NCBI RefSeq assembly: GCF_000174015.1 | Contig: NZ_ACFE01000002.1 | Location: 124,001 to 188,000, forward strand | Origin: Lancefieldella rimae ATCC 49626 | GTDB taxonomy: Bacteria > Actinomycetota > Coriobacteriia > Coriobacteriales > Atopobiaceae | Length of the DNA stretch: 64,000 bases | Direction: 5' to 3' | Shown here: positions 38,529 through 47,011 of the stretch, piece after piece | Layout: the number at the start of each line of letters is the position of its first letter | Numbering within the stretch: position 1 is the first letter of the stretch | The notes under the pieces: generated by a model | Database searches by the model: none | The model's input: only the letters and a program-made list of their open reading frames with translations | What the model was told of the DNA's origin: nothing | Made by a program: the position numbers and the translations under genes

Positions 38529-38975
38529 TTAATGGATGATGTGCATGTGCGATGCTGTTTCTACAAGTTCATAGCACACAGGAACAAGGAACAAAATTCC
38601 AAGTTGCCATACAACTGATGCAGTAATGTCACTCAGAGTGGCAACATATCTATTGGTTGCCGCCGGTTGTTTGAGAGCCACGTGTATCAGTTTGGTAAGT
38701 ATGGGACAGACGACAACATATCCCAAAATGTAGGGAAGAAAAGCCGTCTTTGATTCCGGATATGACAGAGATTCGGCAAACACCATGCAAAGCTGCACAA
38801 ATAGCAAGAGGCCGATAAGCCCTTTAAGTCCCATTTGAGGAACTTGCCAAATGGTGTTTTTGGCAAGCTTTTGCAGTTGCGGCCGTGCAAACCCAATAAA
38901 CGCCAAGAGTGCTATCAACACAAAGCCAGCGCCAATCAATACAGTTAAAGCGTCGCGAGTCTCTGATAAGTCCAT
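38529..38975 (-). CDS. Small integral membrane protein, unknown
   Basis: Not recognised. The 148-residue protein has four membrane helices (ALTVLIGAGFVLIALLAFIGF, GLKGLIGLLLFVQLCMVFAE, ILGYVVVCPILTKLIHVAL and WQLGILFLVPVCYELVETA). I choose ATG 38975 behind GGGGAATAGT; the frame extends 14 codons further. It forms a pair with the next small membrane gene upstream; both may be subunits of one complex, which is a guess from size and adjacency. Confidence 0.6.
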   Translation of the reverse strand: MDLSETRDALTVLIGAGFVLIALLAFIGFARPQLQKLAKNTIWQVPQMGLKGLIGLLLFVQLCMVFAESLSYPESKTAFLPYILGYVVVCPILTKLIHVALKQPAATNRYVATLSDITASVVWQLGILFLVPVCYELVETASHMHIIH

Positions 38976-39088
38976 ACTATTCCCCACAAACCAAGAAAAG
39001 CAAATCAAGAAGAGCAAATCAAAAGAGCATGCCGAGAAGGGTGTGCAGAGAAGGACGTGCTGAGAAACCCTTCCTGCCCTAGGGGCGC

Positions 39089-39355
39089 TTATCCAGGAAA
39101 AACCATCTGAGCAATCGGCATGAAAATATTGGTTTGCCCGGCTAAATCTTCGATAATGATAGCGGCAGAGACAACAAAGATTAAACCGCTGCAGACCCCG
39201 AGCACCTTTTTCACGGCGGCATTGGAAGCGTGCTTAGAAGATCGCTGGAGTAAAACGGAGATAATACACGCGATTGCGGTAATGACAACTACCTCGAAAA
39301 GAGCCTGAGGCATTGTTGCTTCTGTGTGGATGAGCGCGTTGATAAGGTAACCCAT
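39089..39355 (-). CDS. Small integral membrane protein, unknown
   Basis: Not recognised. About 88 residues with three hydrophobic segments (ALFEVVVITAIACIISVLL, VLGVCSGLIFVVSAAIII and the C-terminal FMPIAQMVF). ATG 39355 is chosen; an ATG at 39397 would extend the N terminus by 14 residues. It lies just below the nucleotidyltransferase gene and 113 bases above the next small membrane gene. Confidence 0.5.
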   Translation of the reverse strand: MGYLINALIHTEATMPQALFEVVVITAIACIISVLLQRSSKHASNAAVKKVLGVCSGLIFVVSAAIIIEDLAGQTNIFMPIAQMVFPG

Positions 39356-39405
39356 GGAAATCCAATCTGTTTGCACAATATGAAACAAAAGAATCATACA
39401 TAAGA

Positions 39406-40194
39406 TTATGCCAAAGTGCTTAAACAGAGCTTGAGATTTTCCGTGAGTGTAACGATGTCGTGTTCAACGTTTTGTGGATGTGCAAAGAGATCTTGGTAGA
39501 GAACGGTAAGGTTTTTCTCAAAGTCCTGAGGAAGAACGCGAGCCTGCTCAAGTGCAATTTGCACCATGCGCTTTTCGCCGGGATGAGTGAGTTCATTCAT
39601 GGCAAAGATGATGTCGAAGTATGACTCCATGTAGGCTGCGGTTCTATGGTTGACGCTGACGATGTCGTTTCTTTTCAGCGCTTTTATGATTTGCTTGTCG
39701 TACGACGGAAGATTTCCTGAAAGCAGCCGCATGTTGCGCTCAATAACGTTTTTCTTTAGTTGAGAGGGATAGGGAACGGTGTACTTCTCCTGTAGGTCGC
39801 GAAATTTTCCTTCTCGGTCAAAGAGAATCTTGCTGTGAAGCAAATTGTGCCACATGCACGTGGTGTAGCCGTTATGTGCAACATGATCAACGACAACCGA
39901 TGAAATATCCTTTGAGAATGCGTCCAGGTTGCGATGCAGGATATCAATGTCGATGCCATCTTTTAACGTGCAATTATCTTCCAGCTCCCAAAAATGGTTG
40001 CCGAGTTCTATGTAGGAGCAGCATTCTTTTAGAATGTTCAAACGTGTCTCTTCAGAAAGGGGGCTTTTCTCGTATACGTAGAGGTCGTAGTCAGATTTCT
40101 CGTCATAACGGGTACCGGCACGCGAACCCCCCAAAGCAATCGATTCGACCTCCGGCAGTTCAGACAAGTAGGCGCAAAGTTTCTCGAAATACAT
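39406..40194 (-). CDS. DUF4037-type nucleotidyltransferase
   Basis: A 262-residue protein of the nucleotidyltransferase superfamily: GGSRAGTRYDEKSDYDLYVY has the GS motif and the metal-binding DxD, with a third acid likely in DGIDIDIL. The C-terminal helices resemble DUF4037 proteins, related to aminoglycoside nucleotidyltransferase-like enzymes; the substrate is unknown. ATG 40194 (MYFEKLCAYL) follows GGAGTAGCC; the longer frame upstream lacks family similarity. It lies 44 bases after the XRE regulator gene and probably shares its transcript. Confidence 0.82.
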   Translation of the reverse strand: MYFEKLCAYLSELPEVESIALGGSRAGTRYDEKSDYDLYVYEKSPLSEETRLNILKECCSYIELGNHFWELEDNCTLKDGIDIDILHRNLDAFSKDISSVVVDHVAHNGYTTCMWHNLLHSKILFDREGKFRDLQEKYTVPYPSQLKKNVIERNMRLLSGNLPSYDKQIIKALKRNDIVSVNHRTAAYMESYFDIIFAMNELTHPGEKRMVQIALEQARVLPQDFEKNLTVLYQDLFAHPQNVEHDIVTLTENLKLCLSTLA

Positions 40195-40238
40195 GGCTAC
40201 TCCGTATCGCTCCGTGGTTGCTTCTGCTCCGGTAAATT

Positions 40239-40949
40239 CTACAGATTTTTTCTGTTGATAATGAGCCCAGAAATGATCAGTACCCAAGCACAAATAAACA
40301 GCACAGCTGCAAGCCATAGGGGAAGCCGATAAAGACATTGATCCGTTAGGATTACGCATGCGCCAAGTACGACACCGAGTATGGTAATTTTGCTCGCCGA
40401 GTTTTCTCTTTTGGACTGCTCAGAAGTCATATGGCGTTTCTCTTGTAGCTTTTTGAGTACCCGCATCTTGGCCTTTTTGATTCTCGCTGCATGTTTCTGG
40501 GTAAAAATTACTCCTATGATAGTCATGCCAAATGCAAGTCCCAAGCCAAAATCTCCCATAACTTCGTATGGTGCAATGGAGCCAAGATTCAACAACTGGA
40601 TTGCGAGAAACGCTACAAACCCCAGAAGCCCAATGATAAAGAGCCAGTGCAGCCTTTGCAACAACCGTTCCTTTTCATCGTTACTGTAATCGGCGACTTC
40701 CAATATGGTCTCGCGTAATTCTTTGTCCATATGCTCACGTGTCCTTTCTCCGCATAAGATTTCTCGAAGGTCGACCGCGTAAAAATCAGACAATTCCATC
40801 AGGATGTCCAGGTCCGGCATGTTGCTGCCGGTTTCCCATCGAGAAACCGTTCTGCGCGTAACACCCATTTGTTCTGCAAGCTGTTCCTGGGTAAGCCCTT
40901 TTTCTTTTCGCAACTCCTGAAGAACTTTTCCTATTTTTACGATATCCAT
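40239..40949 (-). CDS. XRE-family transcriptional regulator with membrane helices
   Basis: Residues 4-60 are a helix-turn-helix of the XRE type (GKVLQELRKEKGLTQEQLAE, then MGVTRRTVSRWETGSNMPD); after a charged linker come four membrane segments, so it is a DNA-binding protein tethered to the membrane. Such one-component regulators are common in Gram-positive anaerobes; the signal is unknown. A strong site, AAAGGAGGTCG, precedes ATG 40949. Palindromic GGACA boxes lie upstream (41040-41062), consistent with self-regulation. Confidence 0.9.
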   Translation of the reverse strand: MDIVKIGKVLQELRKEKGLTQEQLAEQMGVTRRTVSRWETGSNMPDLDILMELSDFYAVDLREILCGERTREHMDKELRETILEVADYSNDEKERLLQRLHWLFIIGLLGFVAFLAIQLLNLGSIAPYEVMGDFGLGLAFGMTIIGVIFTQKHAARIKKAKMRVLKKLQEKRHMTSEQSKRENSASKITILGVVLGACVILTDQCLYRLPLWLAAVLFICAWVLIISGLIINRKNL

Positions 40950-41039
40950 GGATTGGCGACCTCCTTTCGAGCCCATCTTACCGTTGGCTGCTCTTACAAA
41001 ACAGGACATAAAGTGAGCAATACTCTTTATGAGCTATAT

Positions 41040-41062
41040 TGTCCACAGGACATTTTGTGTCC
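41040..41062. promoter_or_regulatory. Overlapping palindromes upstream of the XRE regulator gene
   Basis: TGTCC-ACA-GGACA (41040-41052) overlaps GGACA-TTTTG-TGTCC (41048-41062); another GGACAT is at 41013-41018. On the minus strand TGGACA, 17 bases, TATTGC could be a promoter, so the palindromes would cover its -35 box. Confidence 0.55.
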
Positions 41063-41107
41063 CTTATAAATAATAGGGCAGAGTCTCGCTGTAAAACAAA
41101 TCGTAGG

Positions 41108-41887
41108 TTATCTCTTATCGCGTGCCGATAAATGAATCCACGCGGTCAGCTTTTTGCAAAACTCTTCCGGATGCAGTGTAAAAAACTCAGCATGATCCAT
41201 TCCTGCATTTTCAATGATTTGTGCGTGGGGGAACATTTTGCGAATGTATGCGATGTCCCATTTTCGTGGCCCTTTCTCAGCAGAGCCGTACCAATATGCT
41301 ATGCGGCAATTAATGGATGGAGCGGATTTTGGCATGGAGTAATTATTGCAGGAGTAGAACGAACGCCAGATGGTTTTTGCGCTCATGCCGGACATAGCCT
41401 CTTTGATGTATGCAACGTCGTTTTCCGTATATTTTTCGGGATCGAACATGCCTCGCAACGCCTTGATGCTCATGTGTTTACCGATTTCCAACATTATGAA
41501 ATCGCGAATACCGATGAGGTATGTCAGTGGTTTCCAGAGTTGATAGGGGGTCATACCACCGTCTATTACGGCGCAGTCAACGGATATCTTTCTGGTGGCA
41601 AGCATTCGCGCTACAACGGCCCCACCCAAAGAGCAGCCATAGAGGCATGTAATGCTGTCGAGACCGTGATGCATAAGCCATGAGGCCATTTCGTCGGCAA
41701 TCTGCTCCACACTGGTAAAGTCAGTTTTTGGCATATCCGGGTCAAAGCCGGGTAGTGCAGGAATAACGAGGTGGTAGTGCTTTTGCAATGTTGGTATCAC
41801 ATAGTTGAAAATGTCCCATCGCACACCAAGTGGATGGAACAACACAAGAACATCTTCGTTTTTCTCGCCAAACTCGTGAACGGTCAT
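41108..41887 (-). CDS. Alpha/beta hydrolase
   Basis: A 259-residue serine hydrolase: the nucleophile elbow is YGCSLGG, the oxyanion region LFHPLGVRWD, and the likely catalytic His is in GMDHAEFF, 20 residues from the end. A lid-like helical insert lies at residues 110-180. The substrate is unknown. ATGGAGAAC sits in front of the ATG as ribosome-binding site. It is in the same orientation as the XRE gene but separated by the operator region. Confidence 0.85.
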   Translation of the reverse strand: MTVHEFGEKNEDVLVLFHPLGVRWDIFNYVIPTLQKHYHLVIPALPGFDPDMPKTDFTSVEQIADEMASWLMHHGLDSITCLYGCSLGGAVVARMLATRKISVDCAVIDGGMTPYQLWKPLTYLIGIRDFIMLEIGKHMSIKALRGMFDPEKYTENDVAYIKEAMSGMSAKTIWRSFYSCNNYSMPKSAPSINCRIAYWYGSAEKGPRKWDIAYIRKMFPHAQIIENAGMDHAEFFTLHPEEFCKKLTAWIHLSARDKR

Positions 41888-41928
41888 TGTTCTCCATATC
41901 TAGCAAGAGAATAGCGTCTTATACAACA

Positions 41929-43272
41929 TTATATTTGAAGTATGGTGTCATCCAGTAAAAACTGCTCGACTCCAACATATAAAATACCGTTTTCGTCTTG
42001 CCAGGGTCGTATGTGGTCACGGGTTACAACGATCTTTCCGAAAGAATCTGGAATACGGACAAGAGATGCAATTTCCTGCATTCTCTTTTCTGGTTCTGTT
42101 ATAGACAATGCCGACTGGATATAAAGACGCTTATCGCCTTTGTTTACGATAAAGTCTACCTCCAGTTGTTTTCGAATCTTCTTGCCTTCTGGCGTTTTGA
42201 TGTTCTGCTCAATAATACCTACATCTACATCGCAACCCCGTCGGATTAAATCGCAGTAGAGCACATTTTCCATGATGTGTGTTTCTTCCTGCTGTCGGAA
42301 GTTGAGCTTTGCGTTTCTTAATCCTACGTCAGTGTAATAATACTTTAGTGGGGTTTGTATATATTTTTTACCTTTCAGATCATACCGATTAGCTTTGTTT
42401 ATCAAAAACGCTTCAACAAAATAATCAAGATAAAGATTGACTGTTGTAGGATTGATGGTAATTTTCTTTTCGCTTAAAAATGTGTGTGAAAGCTTTGTGG
42501 GATTTGTTAGAGATCCTACTCCTGAAGCGACAATATTCAAAAGATCATCTAAGACATCGGTATCATTTTGTATGGTATGACGTTCGATGACATCTTTCAG
42601 GTAAGTATGCTGAAATAGTTCGCGAAGATATCTGCTTTTTTCTTCATGTGTGGGCAGTGTTAAAACAACAGGCATTCCTCCATACGTATAATAATCGGAC
42701 CATGCATTTTCCCTCTCATCCTTATATGCCTCGCTGAACTCGGCAAACGAAAGCGGATAGATGCGAATTTCATCTCCCCGATCACGAAACTGTGTCAGTA
42801 TATCCGTAGAGAGCATCTTTGAATTACTTCCTGTTATGTAAATGTCTGCATTTTTAATCTTCATTAATCCAAGAATTACATCAACAAAAGTCAGCTTTGC
42901 GGTTTTATCGGGTACATAAGGATTCTGAATCTCCGCCACAAACTGTATCTCATCAAGCAATATATAGTATCGTTTTAAGCTATCGGTCATTTTTTGTCGA
43001 ATATAGTTGTCAAGTTCAATCGGATTTCTGTATTTTGCATTCGTGAGCTCATCAAGAGCAAGCGTTATGATTTGATTATTATCAATTCCATTTTTGTGGA
43101 GATATCTGGTGAATAATTCGAATAGCAGATACGACTTCCCGCACCTTCGAATTCCCGTGATGATTTTTACTCTCCCGTTGTTCATTTTGGCAACGAGCTT
43201 CTGCATGTATTGTTTTCTCGCAAATTCCATCTGATTGCCATTCTCTAGAAGTAAATTTTGCGGATTCCGCAT
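41929..43272 (-). CDS. AAA ATPase with DUF4143 domain
   Basis: A 447-residue ATPase of the widespread DUF4143 family: Walker A TGIRRCGKSYLL near residue 40, Walker B YYILLDEIQ, sensor ITGSNSKML, then the winged-helix and nuclease-like C-terminal DUF4143 domain (EVDFIVNKGDKRLYIQSALSI). Function is unknown; members are accessory genes that vary between strains. It is more A+T-rich than the flanking genes. The ATG at 43272 lies inside a 37-bp repeat also found at the end of the neighbouring methyltransferase gene; ATG 43230 (MEFARKQYMQKL) matches the usual start better. Confidence 0.87.
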   Translation of the reverse strand: MRNPQNLLLENGNQMEFARKQYMQKLVAKMNNGRVKIITGIRRCGKSYLLFELFTRYLHKNGIDNNQIITLALDELTNAKYRNPIELDNYIRQKMTDSLKRYYILLDEIQFVAEIQNPYVPDKTAKLTFVDVILGLMKIKNADIYITGSNSKMLSTDILTQFRDRGDEIRIYPLSFAEFSEAYKDERENAWSDYYTYGGMPVVLTLPTHEEKSRYLRELFQHTYLKDVIERHTIQNDTDVLDDLLNIVASGVGSLTNPTKLSHTFLSEKKITINPTTVNLYLDYFVEAFLINKANRYDLKGKKYIQTPLKYYYTDVGLRNAKLNFRQQEETHIMENVLYCDLIRRGCDVDVGIIEQNIKTPEGKKIRKQLEVDFIVNKGDKRLYIQSALSITEPEKRMQEIASLVRIPDSFGKIVVTRDHIRPWQDENGILYVGVEQFLLDDTILQI

Positions 43273-43285
43273 TTTTTACTTGAGT
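43249..43285. repeat. 37-bp direct repeat, copy A (start of ATPase gene)
   Basis: Identical to 43325-43361. The unit is an imperfect 33-base palindrome centred on TGCGGA-T-TCCGCA with AAGTAAA and TTTACTT arms. It contains the first possible ATG of the ATPase gene. Confidence 0.95.
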
Positions 43286-43317
43286 ATGTTGTAACAAACT
43301 ATAAGAGGTTTTTTAAT

Positions 43318-44676
43318 TTAATTCAAGTAAATTTTGCGGATTCCGCATTTTTTACTTGAGTTTCCGTGTGACAACAGAACCACCGTCTCCACATGCTTCG
43401 TATGCGGAAACATATCCACCGGCACAATGCGCTCTGGCTTATAGCCGCTGGCGAGAAGAACTTCCAGGTCGCGAGCCTGCGTTACGACATTGCACGATAC
43501 GTACACCACCCGTTTCGGTGCCAGCTGCTCAACCGCCTTGAGGAAGGTTGGTGTAGAACCTGCGCGCGGTGGATCAAGAACGACAACGTCATAGGGAGCT
43601 CCGCGCTTGGCCTCTTGTGCAATAAAACGTGTGGCATCGTCGCAGACAAACCGTGCGGAGACTGCATTGGCGCGGGCGTTTCTCTTGGCCATGGCGATGT
43701 TGTTTTCAACCTGGTCCACGCCGATAAGCTCAACGGGAATTCCGCGAGAGCCGGCTTCCTTGGCCGCACAGATGCCGATGGTTCCGGTGCCGCAATACGC
43801 ATCAAGAATCCTGAGAGGGCAGCCGCTAAGGGAATCTGCGCGGTCACGGCTTGTATGGCAGTTGGAACTCCCGCTGCTAGGGAAATCTGCATCGTCACGG
43901 CTTGTATGGCAGTTGGAATTCCCGCTGCTAAGACGCTCGTCGTTGCTTTTCTCGCATACGCCGAAAACACCTTCAAGCGCCAGCCGATACAAGACCTCGG
44001 TCTGCTCAGGGTTGGTTTGGTAGAAGCTTGTGGGCCCAATCTCAAACGTGCAGTTCAAAAGCTTATCATGCATGGTCGCTGCCCCTGCGAGTACGCGGGT
44101 TTCTCGCCCCAAAATGGCGTTCGTGCGTCTCTGATTGACATTGAGAACAATGCCGGTAATTTCGGGATGTAGTCTCTGAAGTGTGGATATGAATTCCCGT
44201 TCATGCGGAAGACGCTGGCCGTTGGCAACAAGAGTCAAAAGCATCTCGTCTGTGGCGTATCCCGTACGGATAACGGCGTGGCGAAGTATTCCTCGGCCGC
44301 GGTCCTCGTCGTAGGCACGTACGTTAAAGCGAGAAGCAAGTCGCGCCACGTCGTTTAAGATATCGCGTGCACGCGGATCTTCTACAAGACACGCCTCACA
44401 CGTCACAATACGATGAGTTCCTGCGGCATAAAAGCCTGACCGCACGCGACCACGTGCTCCCGGTGCAAAGGGAGTGGCGGCCTTATGTCTGAAGGCACGT
44501 GGCTCCCTCATGCCGCGGATGTCCTCTACAGAAACGCCGAACTTCTCGCCAAGAGGTCCTAATAGCTCAACTACCTGCTGCTGTTTGCGCTTGAGTTGAA
44601 TGGGATAGGGGACCGATAACCACTCGCAGCCTCCGCAGGAGCGGGCAATAGGGCATGTGGGTGTGCGATATCCCAT
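43318..44676 (-). CDS. 23S rRNA (uracil-5-)-methyltransferase, RlmD/RumA type
   Basis: SAM-dependent methyltransferase of the TrmA/RlmD/RlmCD family. The Fe-S cysteines are C-x5-C-x2-C at residues 8-17 and CEAC further on; there is no N-terminal TRAM domain. The SAM site is DAYCGTGTIGI, the catalytic region VVLDPPRAGS and the nucleophile YVSCNVVTQARDL. Between the central and SAM domains lies a 17-residue tandem repeat (SSGNSNCHTSRDDADF, twice). The natural end after ETVVLLS is replaced by about 15 residues encoded by the 37-bp repeat. GAGGGGATTTT precedes the ATG. Position specificity cannot be told. Confidence 0.88.
   Translation of the reverse strand: MGYRTPTCPIARSCGGCEWLSVPYPIQLKRKQQQVVELLGPLGEKFGVSVEDIRGMREPRAFRHKAATPFAPGARGRVRSGFYAAGTHRIVTCEACLVEDPRARDILNDVARLASRFNVRAYDEDRGRGILRHAVIRTGYATDEMLLTLVANGQRLPHEREFISTLQRLHPEITGIVLNVNQRRTNAILGRETRVLAGAATMHDKLLNCTFEIGPTSFYQTNPEQTEVLYRLALEGVFGVCEKSNDERLSSGNSNCHTSRDDADFPSSGSSNCHTSRDRADSLSGCPLRILDAYCGTGTIGICAAKEAGSRGIPVELIGVDQVENNIAMAKRNARANAVSARFVCDDATRFIAQEAKRGAPYDVVVLDPPRAGSTPTFLKAVEQLAPKRVVYVSCNVVTQARDLEVLLASGYKPERIVPVDMFPHTKHVETVVLLSHGNSSKKCGIRKIYLN
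43325..43361. repeat. 37-bp direct repeat, copy B (3' end of methyltransferase gene)
   Basis: Identical to copy A, offset 76 bases. On the minus strand it encodes the last residues of the methyltransferase (SSKKCGIRKIYLN), which are not part of the usual protein. Confidence 0.95.
43830..43931. repeat. 51-bp tandem repeat within the methyltransferase gene
   Basis: Two copies with period 51 and few differences; the shared core is GTCACGGCTTGTATGGCAGT and its flanks. The period keeps the frame and encodes a 17-residue duplication. Confidence 0.9.
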
Positions 44677-44892
44677 AAAATCCCCTCAATCTCCCCAAAT
44701 GTATCCAGTTGATTGCAACATTTCAAATCTTGCAAATTTTTCTGCAGAACATTGTAGGCTATTACGCAACAACGCGCTGCAACGTCCGGCGTCGAGCACC
44801 ACCGCTCGGCGACGTGCAACGTCCAACGATGCGTTGCAACGCGCGAAACTCTCGGCACATTGGCGCCGTTGATACGAGGGGATGGGAAGGCT

Positions 44893-45861
44893 ATGGCACT
44901 GGTAAGCAAAATTGGCATCATCGGAACAGGTCACGTGGGAGCACATGTTGCAAATGCGCTGCTGTTTAAGGGGCTTGCAACAGAGCTTTATCTGAGCGAT
45001 CTGGACGAGGTTCTTTGTAAGGCCCAGGTAAATGATTTGCTTGATGCTATGCCCTTTTATCCGCATCCTGCTCGTGTATTTGAGGTTGACACCCGCTACG
45101 AAGAACTCGCCGACTGCGACATCATTGTGAATGCGGCGGGGCATATTGAAGCTGCGGCAGCAAGTCGCGACGGCGAGCTTTTTGTCACTACCGACGAGGC
45201 GCGCACATTCGCAAAGCGCATTTCCGACGCCGGCTTCAAGGGTATATGGGTGAACATTGCAAATCCGTGTGACGTTGTTTCTACCGAGATTCAGTACCTC
45301 ACCGGCTGCGATCCCACACGAGTCATCGGCTCCGGCACTACGCTTGACTCCGCGCGCTTCCGTCATGCGCTTTCCGTAGCAACGGGCTATCCTGCAAGCT
45401 GCATTAATGCGTGGATGCTTGGCGAGCATGGCAACGGTCAGTTTGCCCTGTGGTCGCATGTAACGTTTGGCTGCCTCACGGATAAAGAGGTTGAAGCTCA
45501 AACCGGTCTGAAGTTTGACCGCGCCCAGCTTGAGCAGGACGCGCGCATGGGCGGCTATGTTACCTACAAGGGCAAGCACTGCACCGAGTACTCCATTGCA
45601 AACGGTGCCGTTGAGGTTATCGGAGCCATCGTCAACGATACGAAGCTCGTAACTCCGGTATCCACGCTGCTTGACAACGTGTATGGAGCATCCGGGTTCT
45701 ACTCCTCACTTCCGGCTGTCATTGGTAAAGACGGTGTCGAGAAGGTCCTTGTGCCCGAGCTTTCCGATAACGAGATTGCGGCTTGGAAGAAGTCATGCGA
45801 GCACGTCAAGGGCAATATCGACCAGCTTGATTGGCTTAAGGTGGATGCTCGCGTGGAGTAG
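44893..45861 (+). CDS. L-lactate / L-2-hydroxyacid dehydrogenase
   Basis: NAD-dependent enzyme reducing pyruvate or branched 2-oxoacids. The Rossmann motif is IGIIGTGHVGAHVAN; the substrate-binding region is GSGTTLDSARFRHALS; the catalytic His is in LGEHGNGQFALWSHV. The GEHGN form and the C-terminal GGYVTYKGKHCTEYSIA resemble lactobacillus L-2-hydroxyisocaproate dehydrogenase more than classical L-lactate dehydrogenase (GEHGDS), so branched substrates are possible. ATG 44893 follows GATGGGAAGG. The preceding 216 bases, shared with the divergent methyltransferase gene, contain repeated GCAACG words and no gene. Confidence 0.9.
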   Translation: MALVSKIGIIGTGHVGAHVANALLFKGLATELYLSDLDEVLCKAQVNDLLDAMPFYPHPARVFEVDTRYEELADCDIIVNAAGHIEAAAASRDGELFVTTDEARTFAKRISDAGFKGIWVNIANPCDVVSTEIQYLTGCDPTRVIGSGTTLDSARFRHALSVATGYPASCINAWMLGEHGNGQFALWSHVTFGCLTDKEVEAQTGLKFDRAQLEQDARMGGYVTYKGKHCTEYSIANGAVEVIGAIVNDTKLVTPVSTLLDNVYGASGFYSSLPAVIGKDGVEKVLVPELSDNEIAAWKKSCEHVKGNIDQLDWLKVDARVE

Positions 45862-45939
45862 TGGCCATCTTGCCACCACATCTTAAAACCTTGTTGTAAA
45901 CTGTTTCTTCTTGGCAGACATTCGTTTTTAGGAGACAGC

Positions 45940-46950
45940 GTGAGCACCGAGAAAATCATTCATTCCAAGAGTGGCTGGCTTATGTGCGGTATTTGCATAG
46001 TATTGTTCGCTCTTGCGGCATACCTTTTTGTTACTCTTATGACAACATTGGGAGGCAGTCATTCTTCAAGAGCAACGGTGTACCTGTTGGGAATCGTTTC
46101 CATTCGCTTAAGCGTGCTGCCCGTTGTGCTTGCCGCTTGCTTTGTGGTGGGGATTTTCTGCATGAGCGGGCTCTTCTCGCTTCAGCCCGGTCAAGCTCGC
46201 GTGTGCGTGCTTTTTGGTAAATACGTAGGAACCATTCGTGACGAGGGTCTTCGGTGGGCCAATCCGTTTTATGCAAAGTCGCTTGGCAATTCCAGCGGCG
46301 CAGGGGATCTTGCCGGAAGCTTTATTGCTTCCGCTCGAAACCGTACTTCGGTAATCTCGACGCGTGCGCGTACGCTGAACGGAGAAGTCCTTAAGGTCAA
46401 TGATCGCATGGGCAACCCCATTGAAATTGCCGAGGTTGTTGTGTGGCGCGTGGATGATACCGCCAAGGCCGTTTTTGATGTTGATGATTACGAAAGCTAT
46501 GTAAATATGACTGCCGAGACGGCCCTTCGCCATGTGGCAAGTATCTACAACTACGACCACATGGAAGACGAATCTGAGTCGAGCAGTGCCATTACGCTGA
46601 GATCCAACATCGAAGAAATCTCCGAGGCACTGAAGGCTGAGCTTTCTCGAAACCTTTCGGTAGCGGGGATTTCCGTGGATGATGCACGTCTGACGCACCT
46701 GTCCTATTCACCGGAGATTGCTCAGGCAATGCTGCGCCGCCAGCAAGCGGAAGCCATTATCGCTGCGCGTAAAAAGATTGTCGAAGGTGCCGTTTCAATG
46801 GTTGAGATGGCTCTTAAACAGCTTTCGGAAAACGGTGTCGTTGATTTTGACGATGATCGTAAAGCGGTTATGGCGTCAAATCTGATGGTCGTTTTGTGTG
46901 GTGAGTCGGAGGCACAACCGGTGCTTAATACCGGCTCTCTTCAGCAGTAA
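45940..46950 (+). CDS. SPFH/Band 7 domain protein
   Basis: A 336-residue membrane scaffold of the stomatin/flotillin type. Two N-terminal hydrophobic segments (residues 13-35 and 55-80) anchor it; the Band 7 domain follows (QPGQARVCVLFGKYVGTIRDEGLRWANPF, read in part; VNDRMGNPIEIAEVVVWRV), and a coiled-coil-like helix (LRRQQAEAIIAARKKIVEGAV) precedes the end. It probably organises membrane protein complexes; a specific client is unknown. The start is GTG 45940 behind AGGAGACA. Confidence 0.92.
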   Translation: MSTEKIIHSKSGWLMCGICIVLFALAAYLFVTLMTTLGGSHSSRATVYLLGIVSIRLSVLPVVLAACFVVGIFCMSGLFSLQPGQARVCVLFGKYVGTIRDEGLRWANPFYAKSLGNSSGAGDLAGSFIASARNRTSVISTRARTLNGEVLKVNDRMGNPIEIAEVVVWRVDDTAKAVFDVDDYESYVNMTAETALRHVASIYNYDHMEDESESSSAITLRSNIEEISEALKAELSRNLSVAGISVDDARLTHLSYSPEIAQAMLRRQQAEAIIAARKKIVEGAVSMVEMALKQLSENGVVDFDDDRKAVMASNLMVVLCGESEAQPVLNTGSLQQ

Positions 46951-47011
46951 TTTCAGCAGTAATACTCGATAAAAAGCCAGTAAAACTGAGCAGTATTTAA
47001 AAAAGTCTTTT

